The position numbers and the translations under genes are program-made. 64,000 nucleotides of DNA from Fimbriimonadales bacterium (lineage in GTDB: Bacteria; Armatimonadota; Fimbriimonadia; Fimbriimonadales; GBS-DC): NCBI GenBank assembly GCA_026003075.1, contig BPGO01000009.1, positions 1 through 64,000 of the forward strand, written 5' to 3'. Of the stretch, positions 25,661 through 34,624 are shown piece after piece. The notes below the pieces were generated by a model. It did no database searches, was not told the origin of the DNA, and worked only from the letters and a program-made list of their open reading frames with translations. Position 1 is the stretch's first letter, and each line of letters starts with the position of its first letter.

Positions 25661-26188
25661 ATGCCTACCGAGGAACAAGGGCGTCAGGCATCGGTCGAAG
25701 GATTTGCCAACGAGCATATCGCTGCAGGGCTGCTCATGAAGCGCTACCAAAACGTTTCCTTAGTAGACTTGCCCCTGTCGCCTTACGACTTAATTATCGC
25801 CTTGAAGAAACCTGACGGGAGTGAAGAGATTATCCGGGCTCAGACAAAGACTGCTCGCCAGTCTGTGAGCTTCATAGGTGGCGTGCGCGGAGGTGCTGAT
25901 CGCACCTATAAATCAGGAGTGAAGGAGTACCGTCAAAATACAAAAACATCGGATGTTGTTATAGGCGTCCATGAGGAAGAGCCAGGAAAATTTTCGTTGT
26001 ATTTCGTGCCGACATGTCTGATTGAGGTATTGCAACAGAAAAGCATTCGCTTGCGCAGAATAGAGTTTCTCAAAGAGAACTATGCGATGCTGGAGCGTTG
26101 CAAAGATCGTGAGTATGTGATAGAAGAATGTAAGAAAGCAGGGATCCTTCGCGTGGAAGATTCTCAGAATCTGTTTCAAAACGAATAA
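25661..26188 (+). CDS. Putative type II restriction endonuclease
   Basis: This 175-residue protein is not recognised by name. It sits 11 bp behind a methyltransferase gene, with GGAGAAG before the ATG. A candidate PD-(D/E)XK active site is visible: an Asp in LSPYDLIIALK (about residues 45-48) and, after a short loop, IIRAQTKTA where Q-x-K replaces the usual E-x-K (about 65-73). An Arg-rich helix near the end may contact DNA. AT-rich codon use matches that of the methyltransferase and differs from the neighbours, as expected for a horizontally moved pair. Recognition sequence unknown. Confidence 0.65.
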   Translation: MPTEEQGRQASVEGFANEHIAAGLLMKRYQNVSLVDLPLSPYDLIIALKKPDGSEEIIRAQTKTARQSVSFIGGVRGGADRTYKSGVKEYRQNTKTSDVVIGVHEEEPGKFSLYFVPTCLIEVLQQKSIRLRRIEFLKENYAMLERCKDREYVIEECKKAGILRVEDSQNLFQNE

Positions 26189-26228
26189 GCAAATAGACCG
26201 TTTTCTCCGCTGAGATTGGAGTTGGAGG

Positions 26229-26234
26229 TACACT
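26229..26234 (+). promoter_or_regulatory. -10 box, leaderless start of recJ
   Basis: GAGGTACACT ends 8 nt before the ATG at 26243. The GGAGG seen here overlaps the promoter and would not be in the transcript. Confidence 0.45.
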
Positions 26235-26242
26235 TTACGCCG

Positions 26243-27946
26243 ATGTCTCGTTATCGTTGGCGCGTGCGTGCAACGGATACTGCCAAAGCGGAGCGACTGG
26301 CGCGTGAACTTCGCATCAGCCCGACCACCGCAGGCTTGCTGGTCGCGCGCGGCTACACAGAGCCAGAGGCGGCTTACCGTTTCCTGAACCCCTCACTTCA
26401 CGATTTAGCAGACCCGTACCTGCTTCCCGATGTCGAACCCGCGGTGCGACGGCTCGCGTTGGCTGTAGAGCGCAAGGAGCCTGTGTTGGTGTATGGGGAT
26501 TACGATGTTGATGGGGTGTCATCCACGGCGCTTTGGCTGACGACTTTGCGCACACTGGGCGTCCCTGCCGAGTCGTATGTACCCCATCGCGAGCGCGAGG
26601 GTTATGATTTGCATCCGAACGCGATTGATGCGGCGCGAGCGATCGCTGCGCGACTGGTGCTGACCTGCGACTGCGGTACCCGTGCCCACGAGGCGGTTGA
26701 CGCGCTGAACGCAGCAGGGCTGGAGGTGATAGTCACCGACCACCATGAACCGGGCGACTACCTGCCCAACGCCCTTGCCGTCGTGAACCCGAAACGCGCC
26801 GACTCGCAGTACCCGTTTCGGGAGTTGAGCGGGGTGGGGGTGTCGTTCCGTGTCGCGGAGGCATTACTGCGTGCGCGGAACCTGCCGCTCAACGGCTTCT
26901 ACCAGACGATGCTCGAACTCGTCGCCCTCGGAACCGTCGCGGATGTGATGCCCCTCATCGGCGAGAACCGCATCTTGGTCAAATATGGATTGGACAGGCT
27001 CCATCAGACGAAGCGCGTCGGGTTGCAGTCGCTCAAGCAGGCGGCGAAGATTAAAGGTAAACCCACCCCGCGCGACATCGGCTTCGCAATCGGACCGCGC
27101 CTCAACGCTGCAGGACGCCTCGAAGACGCTCAACTCGCGCTGCGGCTCCTGTTGGAAGACGACCCTGCCGAAGCCCAGCGCATCGCGGAACTGTTGGACA
27201 AGCACAACCGCGACCGCCAGAAGTATCAGGAAGACGCTGTCCGCGAAGCGATTGCGCAGGTGGAGAGCGAGGGGCAGACTCGCCATCGCGCGCTGGTCGT
27301 GCATTCCCCCAACTGGCATCACGGCATCGTGGGGCTGGTGGCGGGCAAACTGATGAACCGCTACTACCGACCCGTCGTGGCGGTCACGATCGAACCCGAT
27401 GCGGGAATCGCGCGTGGCTCTATGCGCAGTATCCCTGAGCTGAACCTCACCGAACTGCTCGCGGTGATGAAACCGATTTGCACTAAGTGCGGGGGACACG
27501 CGGCGGCAGGGGGATTCGCCGTACCCCTCGAACGATTCGAAACGCTCCGCCAAACCATCGTCGAGTTCGCCAACCAGCGACTCACGGAGGAAGACCTGAT
27601 TCCAACGCTGGAGATTGACCAGACACTCGAACCGAGCGCCGTATCGATGCGCCTGATTCAGGAGTTGAGCCTACTGGAGCCGTTCGGCAGCGGAAACGAG
27701 CGTCCGCTGTTCCTATGTCGCGGTGTGGAGGTGCTGGGGAGCCGTATCAGCCAGAACGGTAGGCATCTCTTTTTGAAAGTGCGCGGCGAAGGGAGCGTGG
27801 TGTATGACGCCGTTCTCTGGGATGGCGGCGACTATCCCATCGAGCCGGGCACACTGCTGAACCTCGTGTTTGACCCCGAAGAGGACACCTACAACGGCTA
27901 CGGCGCCGTGCGGTGGGTAATCAAAGACTTCGAGGAGTTGGTTTAG
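26243..27946 (+). CDS. recJ: Single-stranded-DNA-specific exonuclease RecJ
   Basis: This 567-residue 5'-3' ssDNA exonuclease acts in recombination and mismatch repair. The DHH-family metal motifs are present: VYGDYDVDGVSS (about residues 85-95), LTCDCGT (about 142) and VTDHHEP (about 165). The DHHA1 motif GGHAAAGGF is near 422-430 and the C-terminal OB-like domain ends with PEEDTYNGYGAVRWVIKDF. Length is standard. The ATG at 26243 (MSRYRW) is preferred over a TTG nine codons earlier because of the promoter position. Confidence 0.94.
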   Translation: MSRYRWRVRATDTAKAERLARELRISPTTAGLLVARGYTEPEAAYRFLNPSLHDLADPYLLPDVEPAVRRLALAVERKEPVLVYGDYDVDGVSSTALWLTTLRTLGVPAESYVPHREREGYDLHPNAIDAARAIAARLVLTCDCGTRAHEAVDALNAAGLEVIVTDHHEPGDYLPNALAVVNPKRADSQYPFRELSGVGVSFRVAEALLRARNLPLNGFYQTMLELVALGTVADVMPLIGENRILVKYGLDRLHQTKRVGLQSLKQAAKIKGKPTPRDIGFAIGPRLNAAGRLEDAQLALRLLLEDDPAEAQRIAELLDKHNRDRQKYQEDAVREAIAQVESEGQTRHRALVVHSPNWHHGIVGLVAGKLMNRYYRPVVAVTIEPDAGIARGSMRSIPELNLTELLAVMKPICTKCGGHAAAGGFAVPLERFETLRQTIVEFANQRLTEEDLIPTLEIDQTLEPSAVSMRLIQELSLLEPFGSGNERPLFLCRGVEVLGSRISQNGRHLFLKVRGEGSVVYDAVLWDGGDYPIEPGTLLNLVFDPEEDTYNGYGAVRWVIKDFEELV

Positions 27947-27961
27947 AGAAGGTATGCTTCT

Positions 27962-29140
27962 ATGAGCATCATGGCAAATCGTGAGGAAGCGATTACGCGC
28001 TGGCGGCTTATTTTGGGGCGACGGGCGGAGCGTGCGAACCCCGTGTTTCGGCTGGGGGATCACGACACCGATGACGGCGAAGAGACGCCGCTGCAATCGG
28101 CGCTGCCCGCTGGGATGAGCCTCACGCAACTCGATCGCGCCCTCAGCTTCGTGTACGATGCGAGTGAGCGTTTCGGCGGCACAGCCGACAGCCGACCCTA
28201 CATTCCCGAATGGCTGGAACAGATGCGCGCCCTGTTCAACCAGTCCACCCTCGCGATGGTGCAGCACGACGCCTTCGAACGCACAGGGCTGGCGGAGCTG
28301 TTGCTCCAACCGGAAGTGATGCCCCAACTGCAGCCCGATGTGCAACTCGTGGCGATGATTCTGAGCCTCAAAGACCAGATTCCCGACACCGTCAAACAAG
28401 CCGCGCGCGACCTCATTCGAAGCGTGGTGAACGAACTGCGCCGCAAACTGGAAACGCAAGTGCAGCAGGCAGTGTTCGGCGCGCTCCAACGCAACCGCTA
28501 CGCGCCCATCCGCTCTGCCCGCAACCTCGACTGGCGACGCACCATCAAGAGCAACCTCAAAAACTACCTGCCTGACCGCAAGGTGATTGTCCCCGAACGG
28601 CTCTACTTCTGGGCGAACGAGAAACGGTTCCGCGACTGGCAAGTTATCATCCTGGTCGACCAGAGCGGCAGCATGGCGAACTCGGCGGTCTATTCCAGCA
28701 TTATGGCGACGATTTTCGCCTCGCTCAATGTGCTGGACACGCGCCTCGTGGCGTTCGACACCAGCATCGCCGACCTCACCCCCTATCTGAACAACGACCC
28801 CGTCGAGTTGCTATTCACGCTGCAGCTGGGTGGAGGCACCGATATCGCGCAAGCGGTTGAGTATGGGGCTGGGTTGATAGAGCGTCCTGAAAAGTGCATT
28901 TTCGTGCTGATTACCGACTTGTACGAAGGTGGCGATGAGACCGCGCTGCTTGCCCGATTGCGTGCCTTGCGCGAAAGCAAAACGCAGGTGCTCTGCCTGC
29001 TCGCGCTGGAAGAGGGGAAGCCTGTATATAATAAACCGCTGGCGCGACAGGTCGCCGCGTTGGGCATCCCGACCTTCGCCGCGACGCCCGATAAACTGCT
29101 GGAAGTGATGCAACGGATTCTAAAGGGGGTGCGCTCCTGA
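27962..29140 (+). CDS. VWA-domain protein (YehP/CoxE-like)
   Basis: The protein has 392 residues. The N-terminal 220 residues are helical and charged. The C-terminal part is a von Willebrand A domain with the metal-binding MIDAS motif DQSGSM (about residues 234-239), the conserved Thr in LGGGTDI and an Asp in VLITDLYEGGD. It lies directly before a SWIM zinc-finger gene, with no gap between the stop and the next ATG. The pairing matches the E. coli YehP (VWA) and YehQ (SWIM) set, which normally also includes a MoxR-like AAA ATPase; none is present here. These systems are thought to act as metal insertion or chaperone machines; the target is unknown. Confidence 0.85.
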   Translation: MSIMANREEAITRWRLILGRRAERANPVFRLGDHDTDDGEETPLQSALPAGMSLTQLDRALSFVYDASERFGGTADSRPYIPEWLEQMRALFNQSTLAMVQHDAFERTGLAELLLQPEVMPQLQPDVQLVAMILSLKDQIPDTVKQAARDLIRSVVNELRRKLETQVQQAVFGALQRNRYAPIRSARNLDWRRTIKSNLKNYLPDRKVIVPERLYFWANEKRFRDWQVIILVDQSGSMANSAVYSSIMATIFASLNVLDTRLVAFDTSIADLTPYLNNDPVELLFTLQLGGGTDIAQAVEYGAGLIERPEKCIFVLITDLYEGGDETALLARLRALRESKTQVLCLLALEEGKPVYNKPLARQVAALGIPTFAATPDKLLEVMQRILKGVRS

Positions 29141-30577
29141 ATGACACCGATGAGTTTAGATGAGGTGCGTGCGTTATGCGATATGAGCGTGTATCGCAAC
29201 GCCGAACAGATTGTTGCGGACGACCAGCTCCTACATCTGGCGCGTTCCGACACGACGCTCTACGCGCAAGTTCAGGGTACCAAGCCCTACACGGTGCGCA
29301 TCGAGTTTCGCGACGGCGCACCGAAGGCGCACTGCACCTGCCCCGCGGCGCGATTCACCAAGTTCTGCAAGCACGCGATTGCCGTGCTGATTGCGTGGGC
29401 GCAGTCGCCCGACCGATTCGCCTATGGACAGCAGACCCTCGTGGAATCGCCACCCCTTGCCAAACCGCGCGGCGCCAAACGCGCCGCCAAAGCGACCGTC
29501 GAGCGCTCCGACCTGCAGACCCAAAGCATTCAGCAGACCCTTAAACTCGCGCAGGAACTCGCCGAGCGGGGTTTGACAGGCGTGCAGCCCGCGTTTCTGG
29601 AGCAACTGCGGACAATCGCCGAGAATCTGCAATCGCTCAAAACGCGCCGCCTCAAACAAGCGGTGGACTATCTAACGCAGCTCATCGAGGAGGCACGCGA
29701 GTCCGCGGTTAGCGAAGAGCGGTTCACACGCGCCCTGCTGCGCCTGTGGCTGACGACCCGCGCGGTGGAAGAGCATTTCACCGAACGGCGCACCCTCCCC
29801 GAAGAGCAACTCGAAGAGATGTTGGGACGCACATGGCGCGATAAAGACCTGCAACCCCGCGCGAACCTGCGATTGATGGAACTCGCCTACGAGAACATCG
29901 TGATAGAGACCGGCTTCCGACTGGACATCAGCCATTTGATCGAGCTGGACACAGGGGAACTGCTGCGTGAGATGAAGATTACGCCCCTCAACGCGCCCGC
30001 CGCTGCCCAAGAAATAAAACCCGCGCGCCCGAAGCCGTTCTTAGCGACGCGCGTGGGCATCTATCCCGGCTATGCACCCAAACGCATCAAGATTTACGAA
30101 ACCCTGCCGCTGGAAACCCCCTCGGCAACACTGGTGCAGCAGGCGCTCGCGCACGCGCACACCGAGTGGCAACCGCTTATCAACCACTACTTGGAGCGCC
30201 TGCTGGACCCGTTCGCCCCTCGCGAACTGCCCTGCCTGCTCCGCTACCAACATATCGTGTGGCAGGACAACCAACTCTGGATCGCCGACACACAGGGCAG
30301 GCTGCTGCAACTGACGGTGAATGTGATGCCGAATCTCATCAACACCTTACGCGAGGCGGAACGGCAGGCTTCTGAAGAGCCGGCGGATATAACTTTTGTT
30401 GTCTGGACAGGCAGTGATCTACGCAGCGGCATCGGCTTGGAGCATGGATTGCTGCGACATCGTTGGCTCGCGCTGTTTGGCTACCTCGAGGGTGAGGACA
30501 GGCTCTGGTTCCGCCCGATTAGCGGCGTGCACGAACGCGGAGTTGCACCGTTCATTTTCCAAGTTCAGAGGCGGTAG
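29141..30577 (+). CDS. SWIM zinc-finger protein (YehQ-like)
   Basis: This 478-residue protein has the SWIM motif near its N-terminus: AHCTCPAA, nine residues on, FCKHAIAVL (about residues 65-85), giving the C-x-C...C-x-H ligand set. The remainder is helical with no other recognised domain; a basic linker around 110-120 precedes a coiled coil. It begins at the base after the VWA gene's stop, so the two proteins are probably made in fixed ratio and act together. SWIM domains bind DNA or proteins. The role in this organism is unknown. Confidence 0.85.
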   Translation: MTPMSLDEVRALCDMSVYRNAEQIVADDQLLHLARSDTTLYAQVQGTKPYTVRIEFRDGAPKAHCTCPAARFTKFCKHAIAVLIAWAQSPDRFAYGQQTLVESPPLAKPRGAKRAAKATVERSDLQTQSIQQTLKLAQELAERGLTGVQPAFLEQLRTIAENLQSLKTRRLKQAVDYLTQLIEEARESAVSEERFTRALLRLWLTTRAVEEHFTERRTLPEEQLEEMLGRTWRDKDLQPRANLRLMELAYENIVIETGFRLDISHLIELDTGELLREMKITPLNAPAAAQEIKPARPKPFLATRVGIYPGYAPKRIKIYETLPLETPSATLVQQALAHAHTEWQPLINHYLERLLDPFAPRELPCLLRYQHIVWQDNQLWIADTQGRLLQLTVNVMPNLINTLREAERQASEEPADITFVVWTGSDLRSGIGLEHGLLRHRWLALFGYLEGEDRLWFRPISGVHERGVAPFIFQVQRR

Positions 30578-30679
30578 AAACGCCGTGCCGAGCGGATGCG
30601 GAGCGGCAGGAATCCAGCGTTTGATGGAGTATATAGCAGTAGATAGTTCTTTAGCAACCTCTAAAAACGGAGGCGCACG

Positions 30680-32131
30680 ATGAAGCCAGAGAAGCCGAGT
30701 CAGGAGGAACTGAAGCAGATAACGCGCCGCTACTTTTTCAAGGTTTGCGGCTACGGGATTGGCGCGCTCGCGTTGAACGCGCTGATGCAGCAGAATCTCT
30801 TCGCGTCGAGCCGAACGAACCCGCTTGCGCCGAAACCGCCACACTTCAAGCCGCGTGCGAAACGGATTATCTTTCTGTTTATGGCAGGCGCTCCGTCGCA
30901 GATTGACCTGTTCGACCCGAAACCGACCTTACAGCAGTACAACGGGCAGCCCTGCCCCGAAAGCCTGCTGAAGGGCGAGCGGTTCGCTTTCATCAAGGGC
31001 ACGCCCAAACTGCTCGGCTCACCTTATAAGTTCCAAAAGCACGGGCAATCGGGTATCGAGGTCTCCGAACTGCTGCCCCACATCTCGAAAATCGTGGACG
31101 ATATCTGCGTCATCCGCTCGATGCAGACCGACCAGTTCAACCACGCGCCAGCGCAAATCTTTATGAATACGGGGCATCAACTGCCAGGGCGCCCCAGCAT
31201 GGGCAGTTGGCTTACCTACGGGCTGGGTACAGAGAACCAAGACCTGCCTGCCTTCGTGGTGCTGATTTCCGGCGAGAACCGACCCGACGGCGGGCATGCA
31301 TGCTGGAGCAGCGGATTCCTGCCCACCGTGTATCAGGGCGTGGAGTTCCGCAAACAGGGCGACCCCGTGTTATATCTGTCGAACCCCGAGGGCATCGACC
31401 CTGAAGCGCGCCGCGCCGTGATCGAAGCCGCGAACGACCTGAATCGCCTCAAGCAGGAGCAAATCGGCGACCCCGAAATCGAAACACGCATCGCGAACTA
31501 TGAACTGGCGTACCGCATGCAGACCAGCGTACCCGAACTGATGGACATCAGCAAGGAGCCGGAGTCCATCCACCAACTCTACGGCACGACGCCGGGCAAG
31601 CCGTCGTTTGCGAACAACTGTCTGCTGGCGCGCCGTCTGGTAGAGCGCGGCGTGCGGTTCGTGCAACTGTATCATCGCGGCTGGGATCATCACGGCTCCG
31701 GCGCAGGGAACGGGATTACCGATGGGCTCCCGCGCCTCTGCCGCGAGGTCGATCAGGCAAGCGCTGCGCTCATTATTGATCTCAAGCAGCGCGGACTACT
31801 GGACGATACGCTGGTCATCTGGGGCGGCGAATTCGGGCGAACCCCGATGAACGAGGGACGCGGCGGCTCGCCCTATCTGGGACGCGACCACCACCCGCGC
31901 GCGTTCACCATCTGGATGGCAGGCGGCGGCATCAAGCCGGGCACGGTCTACGGCGCCACCGATGAGCTGGGCTACTCCGTCACGGAGAACCCCGTGCATG
32001 TGCACGACCTGCACGCCACCATTCTGCACCTGATGGGCATCGACCACACGCGCCTGACCTACTGGTATCAGGGACGCAACTTCCGACTGACCGATGTGTC
32101 TGGGCACGTGGTGGAGGGGATTATCGGCTAA
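30680..32131 (+). CDS. DUF1501 family protein (sulfatase-like fold)
   Basis: This 483-residue protein has a twin-arginine-like start ([22 protein letters not shown]) and is probably exported. DUF1501 proteins are related to the alkaline phosphatase/sulfatase superfamily; visible family motifs include [57 protein letters not shown] and [17 protein letters not shown]. Several of these His and Asp residues would be metal ligands. In Planctomycetes the gene is nearly always paired with a DUF1549/DUF1553 cytochrome-like gene; that partner is absent here. The substrate is unknown. A GGAGGC site precedes the ATG. Confidence 0.9.
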   Translation: MKPEKPSQEELKQITRRYFFKVCGYGIGALALNALMQQNLFASSRTNPLAPKPPHFKPRAKRIIFLFMAGAPSQIDLFDPKPTLQQYNGQPCPESLLKGERFAFIKGTPKLLGSPYKFQKHGQSGIEVSELLPHISKIVDDICVIRSMQTDQFNHAPAQIFMNTGHQLPGRPSMGSWLTYGLGTENQDLPAFVVLISGENRPDGGHACWSSGFLPTVYQGVEFRKQGDPVLYLSNPEGIDPEARRAVIEAANDLNRLKQEQIGDPEIETRIANYELAYRMQTSVPELMDISKEPESIHQLYGTTPGKPSFANNCLLARRLVERGVRFVQLYHRGWDHHGSGAGNGITDGLPRLCREVDQASAALIIDLKQRGLLDDTLVIWGGEFGRTPMNEGRGGSPYLGRDHHPRAFTIWMAGGGIKPGTVYGATDELGYSVTENPVHVHDLHATILHLMGIDHTRLTYWYQGRNFRLTDVSGHVVEGIIG

Positions 32132-34615
32132 TTGGCGTGGGTATCGCCGTTAGGCATGCGCCCTAACCCTTCTGGATGAGCGATGCCACGCCCCCGTTCG
32201 GCAGGGGGATCTCGCTGGCGTTGCGGTTGAGAGAGATCCGCCAGGGCGCCCCGCAAGCCGCGGCACCATGGGTTCTGCGGCACATCGGTTAGCACGACGA
32301 TTAGGTAGTCCCGCGCCCGTGTCAGGGCAACATACAACTTGCGCAACGCTTCTTCATCCTCGCGCTGCTGCGATTGCTCGCGCAACACAGTCAACGGCAA
32401 CGGTGTGTACGGTACTGGGCGGTCAGGATGCACAATCTGCAACGCCACGATGCTTGTTGTCGGCGTCTACTTCCAGCCCCGCCTCGCGGGGGCGACTGTG
32501 AAACGCGGTATCCGCGATGAACACCACAGGAAACTCCAGCCCCTTCGCGCTGTGTACTGTGTAGAAGCGCACCACATTCGCCGTCTCCTCGTAGGTGGGG
32601 GCGTTGCCTTCGCGTTGCTCCAGACGACTGGTCAGTTCCAGTTGCTGGGCGAATTCGCGTGGGGGCGTGGTGGGTTGCTCCAGCGCCATCGCCAGCAGTT
32701 TGCGCACATTCGCCGCGGCCTGCCTGCCCCGGTCGCCCTGACTGAGCAATTTCGATTCGTACTGGCTCGCCTCCAGCGCGCGCGCCAGCAACGCTCCGAC
32801 ACTCCACTCGCCCACATGCGCACAAAGTGGCGTGAACCACTTCAGAAACTGACATAGCCGCTCGGCGTCGGGAGCGTCCAAGTCGCTCGTGTCCTCCACG
32901 ACGAGGCGCAACGGCAACTCAGCCTGCTGCGCACGCAGGCTAAGCGTCATCAGCGCATCGAGGCTCAGCCCCACCAACGGCGAGCGCAGCACGCACAGCA
33001 ACGCCAAATCGTCTTCCGCGTCGCAGAGGGCACACAGCAGGTTCACCAAATCGCGCACCTCGTACTGTGTCCAGTAGCCCCGTCCACCGCCCACCACAAA
33101 GTAGGGGACGCCCTCCTCACGAAACGCCTGCTCGAACTTTTCAATCGAGGTGAACTGATGGAACAGCACGGCGAAGTCGCCATACTGTACCGGACGCTCC
33201 ACGCCTGTTTCAGGGTCATGCACCGTCAGGCTCTGGTGAACAACCCACTGCCGAATCTGATAGGCAATCAGGCGCGCTTCTTCGAGGGGTTCGCGCCGGA
33301 GCCGTCGCCACACTTGCACGCGTCGTTCGGTGGAGGTGGGTGTATGCGGGCGCGTCGGCTCCAAACGCAGAAACCGCTCGCTCCATAAATGCCCAAACAC
33401 CAGCTCCACAAACGCCAGAATATCGGGGTGAGAGCGGAAGTTCGCCTGAAGGGGCACGAGTCGCCCGCCGTTTTGTTGTGCGCGTGTTTGCCACTCTTCG
33501 AACACGCGCGGGTCCGCGTGCCGAAAGCCGTAAATCGACTGTTGCGCGTCGCCCACCACCATCAGGTTACCCCCGCCCGAGAGGATATCGATAATCTGCG
33601 CCTGCAGTCCGTCGATGTCCTGCGTCTCATCGACCAAGGTGTACAGGAACAGTCGCTGGTAGCGTGTGCGCACAGTCGCCGAGTCGCGCAGCATCTGCAG
33701 GGCGCGGATTTGCATGTCGTCGAAGTCGAGAGCGCCGTGCTGGCGCTTGAGGGTTTCGTAAAGGTTCAGATACTCTGTCGTGAGTTCGAGCAGGGCGCAG
33801 GCGACGGCGCGTGCCCGTTGCTCTAAGACGGGGGCAAGAGTGCCCATGAGGCTTTGCAGCACACGCTGCGCCTCGTCCGAAGGTTCCCACTCGGCGATGA
33901 GCGTTTGCCAGTCGGTATTCGCAAGGTCCTCTATTGCGTTGGGGAGGTTCGGGAGAGCTTCGTTGGGAGGCGTGCAGGCACGGCGAAGGTAGTAGGCGAT
34001 GATGGTTTCTGTGTTGGGGTAGTTCGCTTGCCAAGAGCGCAGGTCGTCGGCGGTGCGCCCCCGATGGCGCACGGTTTCGGTGAGGCGCAGCACGATTTCG
34101 TACAACGCTTGAAGGGGGTCGCCGCGCGTGCTGTCCAAGTTGAGATAGTCGGCGATGAGGTCAATCAGGGGATCGGTTTCGAACTCGCGGGGTTCCCGAA
34201 GCAGGTTTGCCAGAGCGCGATGGAACGCCTCACGGCGTAGGTGATTCGCGGCAGGGCGGGGCAGCACGCGCGGGTCGGGGTCGATGCCCGCCTCGAACGG
34301 GTTCTCTTGGAGCAGGCGTCGGCACAAGGCGTGAACCGTGTGGATATAGGCGTTTTCGATGCGTGTGCGGGCATCGCGGAGACCGCGTGCTTCCAGTTTG
34401 CGGATGATTCGCGTTTTCATCTCGGCGGTGGCGGCGCGCGTGAAGGTAATGGTGAGGATTCGCTCCGGGTCTACCCCCTTCTCGGCAACGAGGTGAACGA
34501 ACCGCTCGGTAAGCACGCCCGTTTTGCCAGAGCCAGCCCCCGCAACAACGGCTAACAGCCCCTCGCCATGCGTAATGGCAGCGTGTTGATCCGGTGTCCA
34601 GTTCAACAGCGTCAT
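32128..34615 (-). pseudogene. UvrD/PcrA-like helicase, frameshifted near the C-terminus
   Basis: The main frame (34615 to 32423, 730 residues) shows all early superfamily 1 motifs: Q-motif WTPDQHAAITHGEG, Walker A AGAGSGKT (about residues 26-33), TITFTRAATAEM, and the DE-box variant LVDETQDIDGLQ, then GDAQQSIYGFRHADP. It then shifts frame at about 32430-32450; the continuation, with motif VI KLYVALTRARDYLIV, is in another frame and ends at 32128. One base change would restore a protein of about 830 residues, which still ends only about 50 residues after motif VI. It lies 9 bp behind mutL, suggesting a DNA-repair unit. Confidence 0.85.
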
Positions 34616-34624
34616 CTTCTTGCG

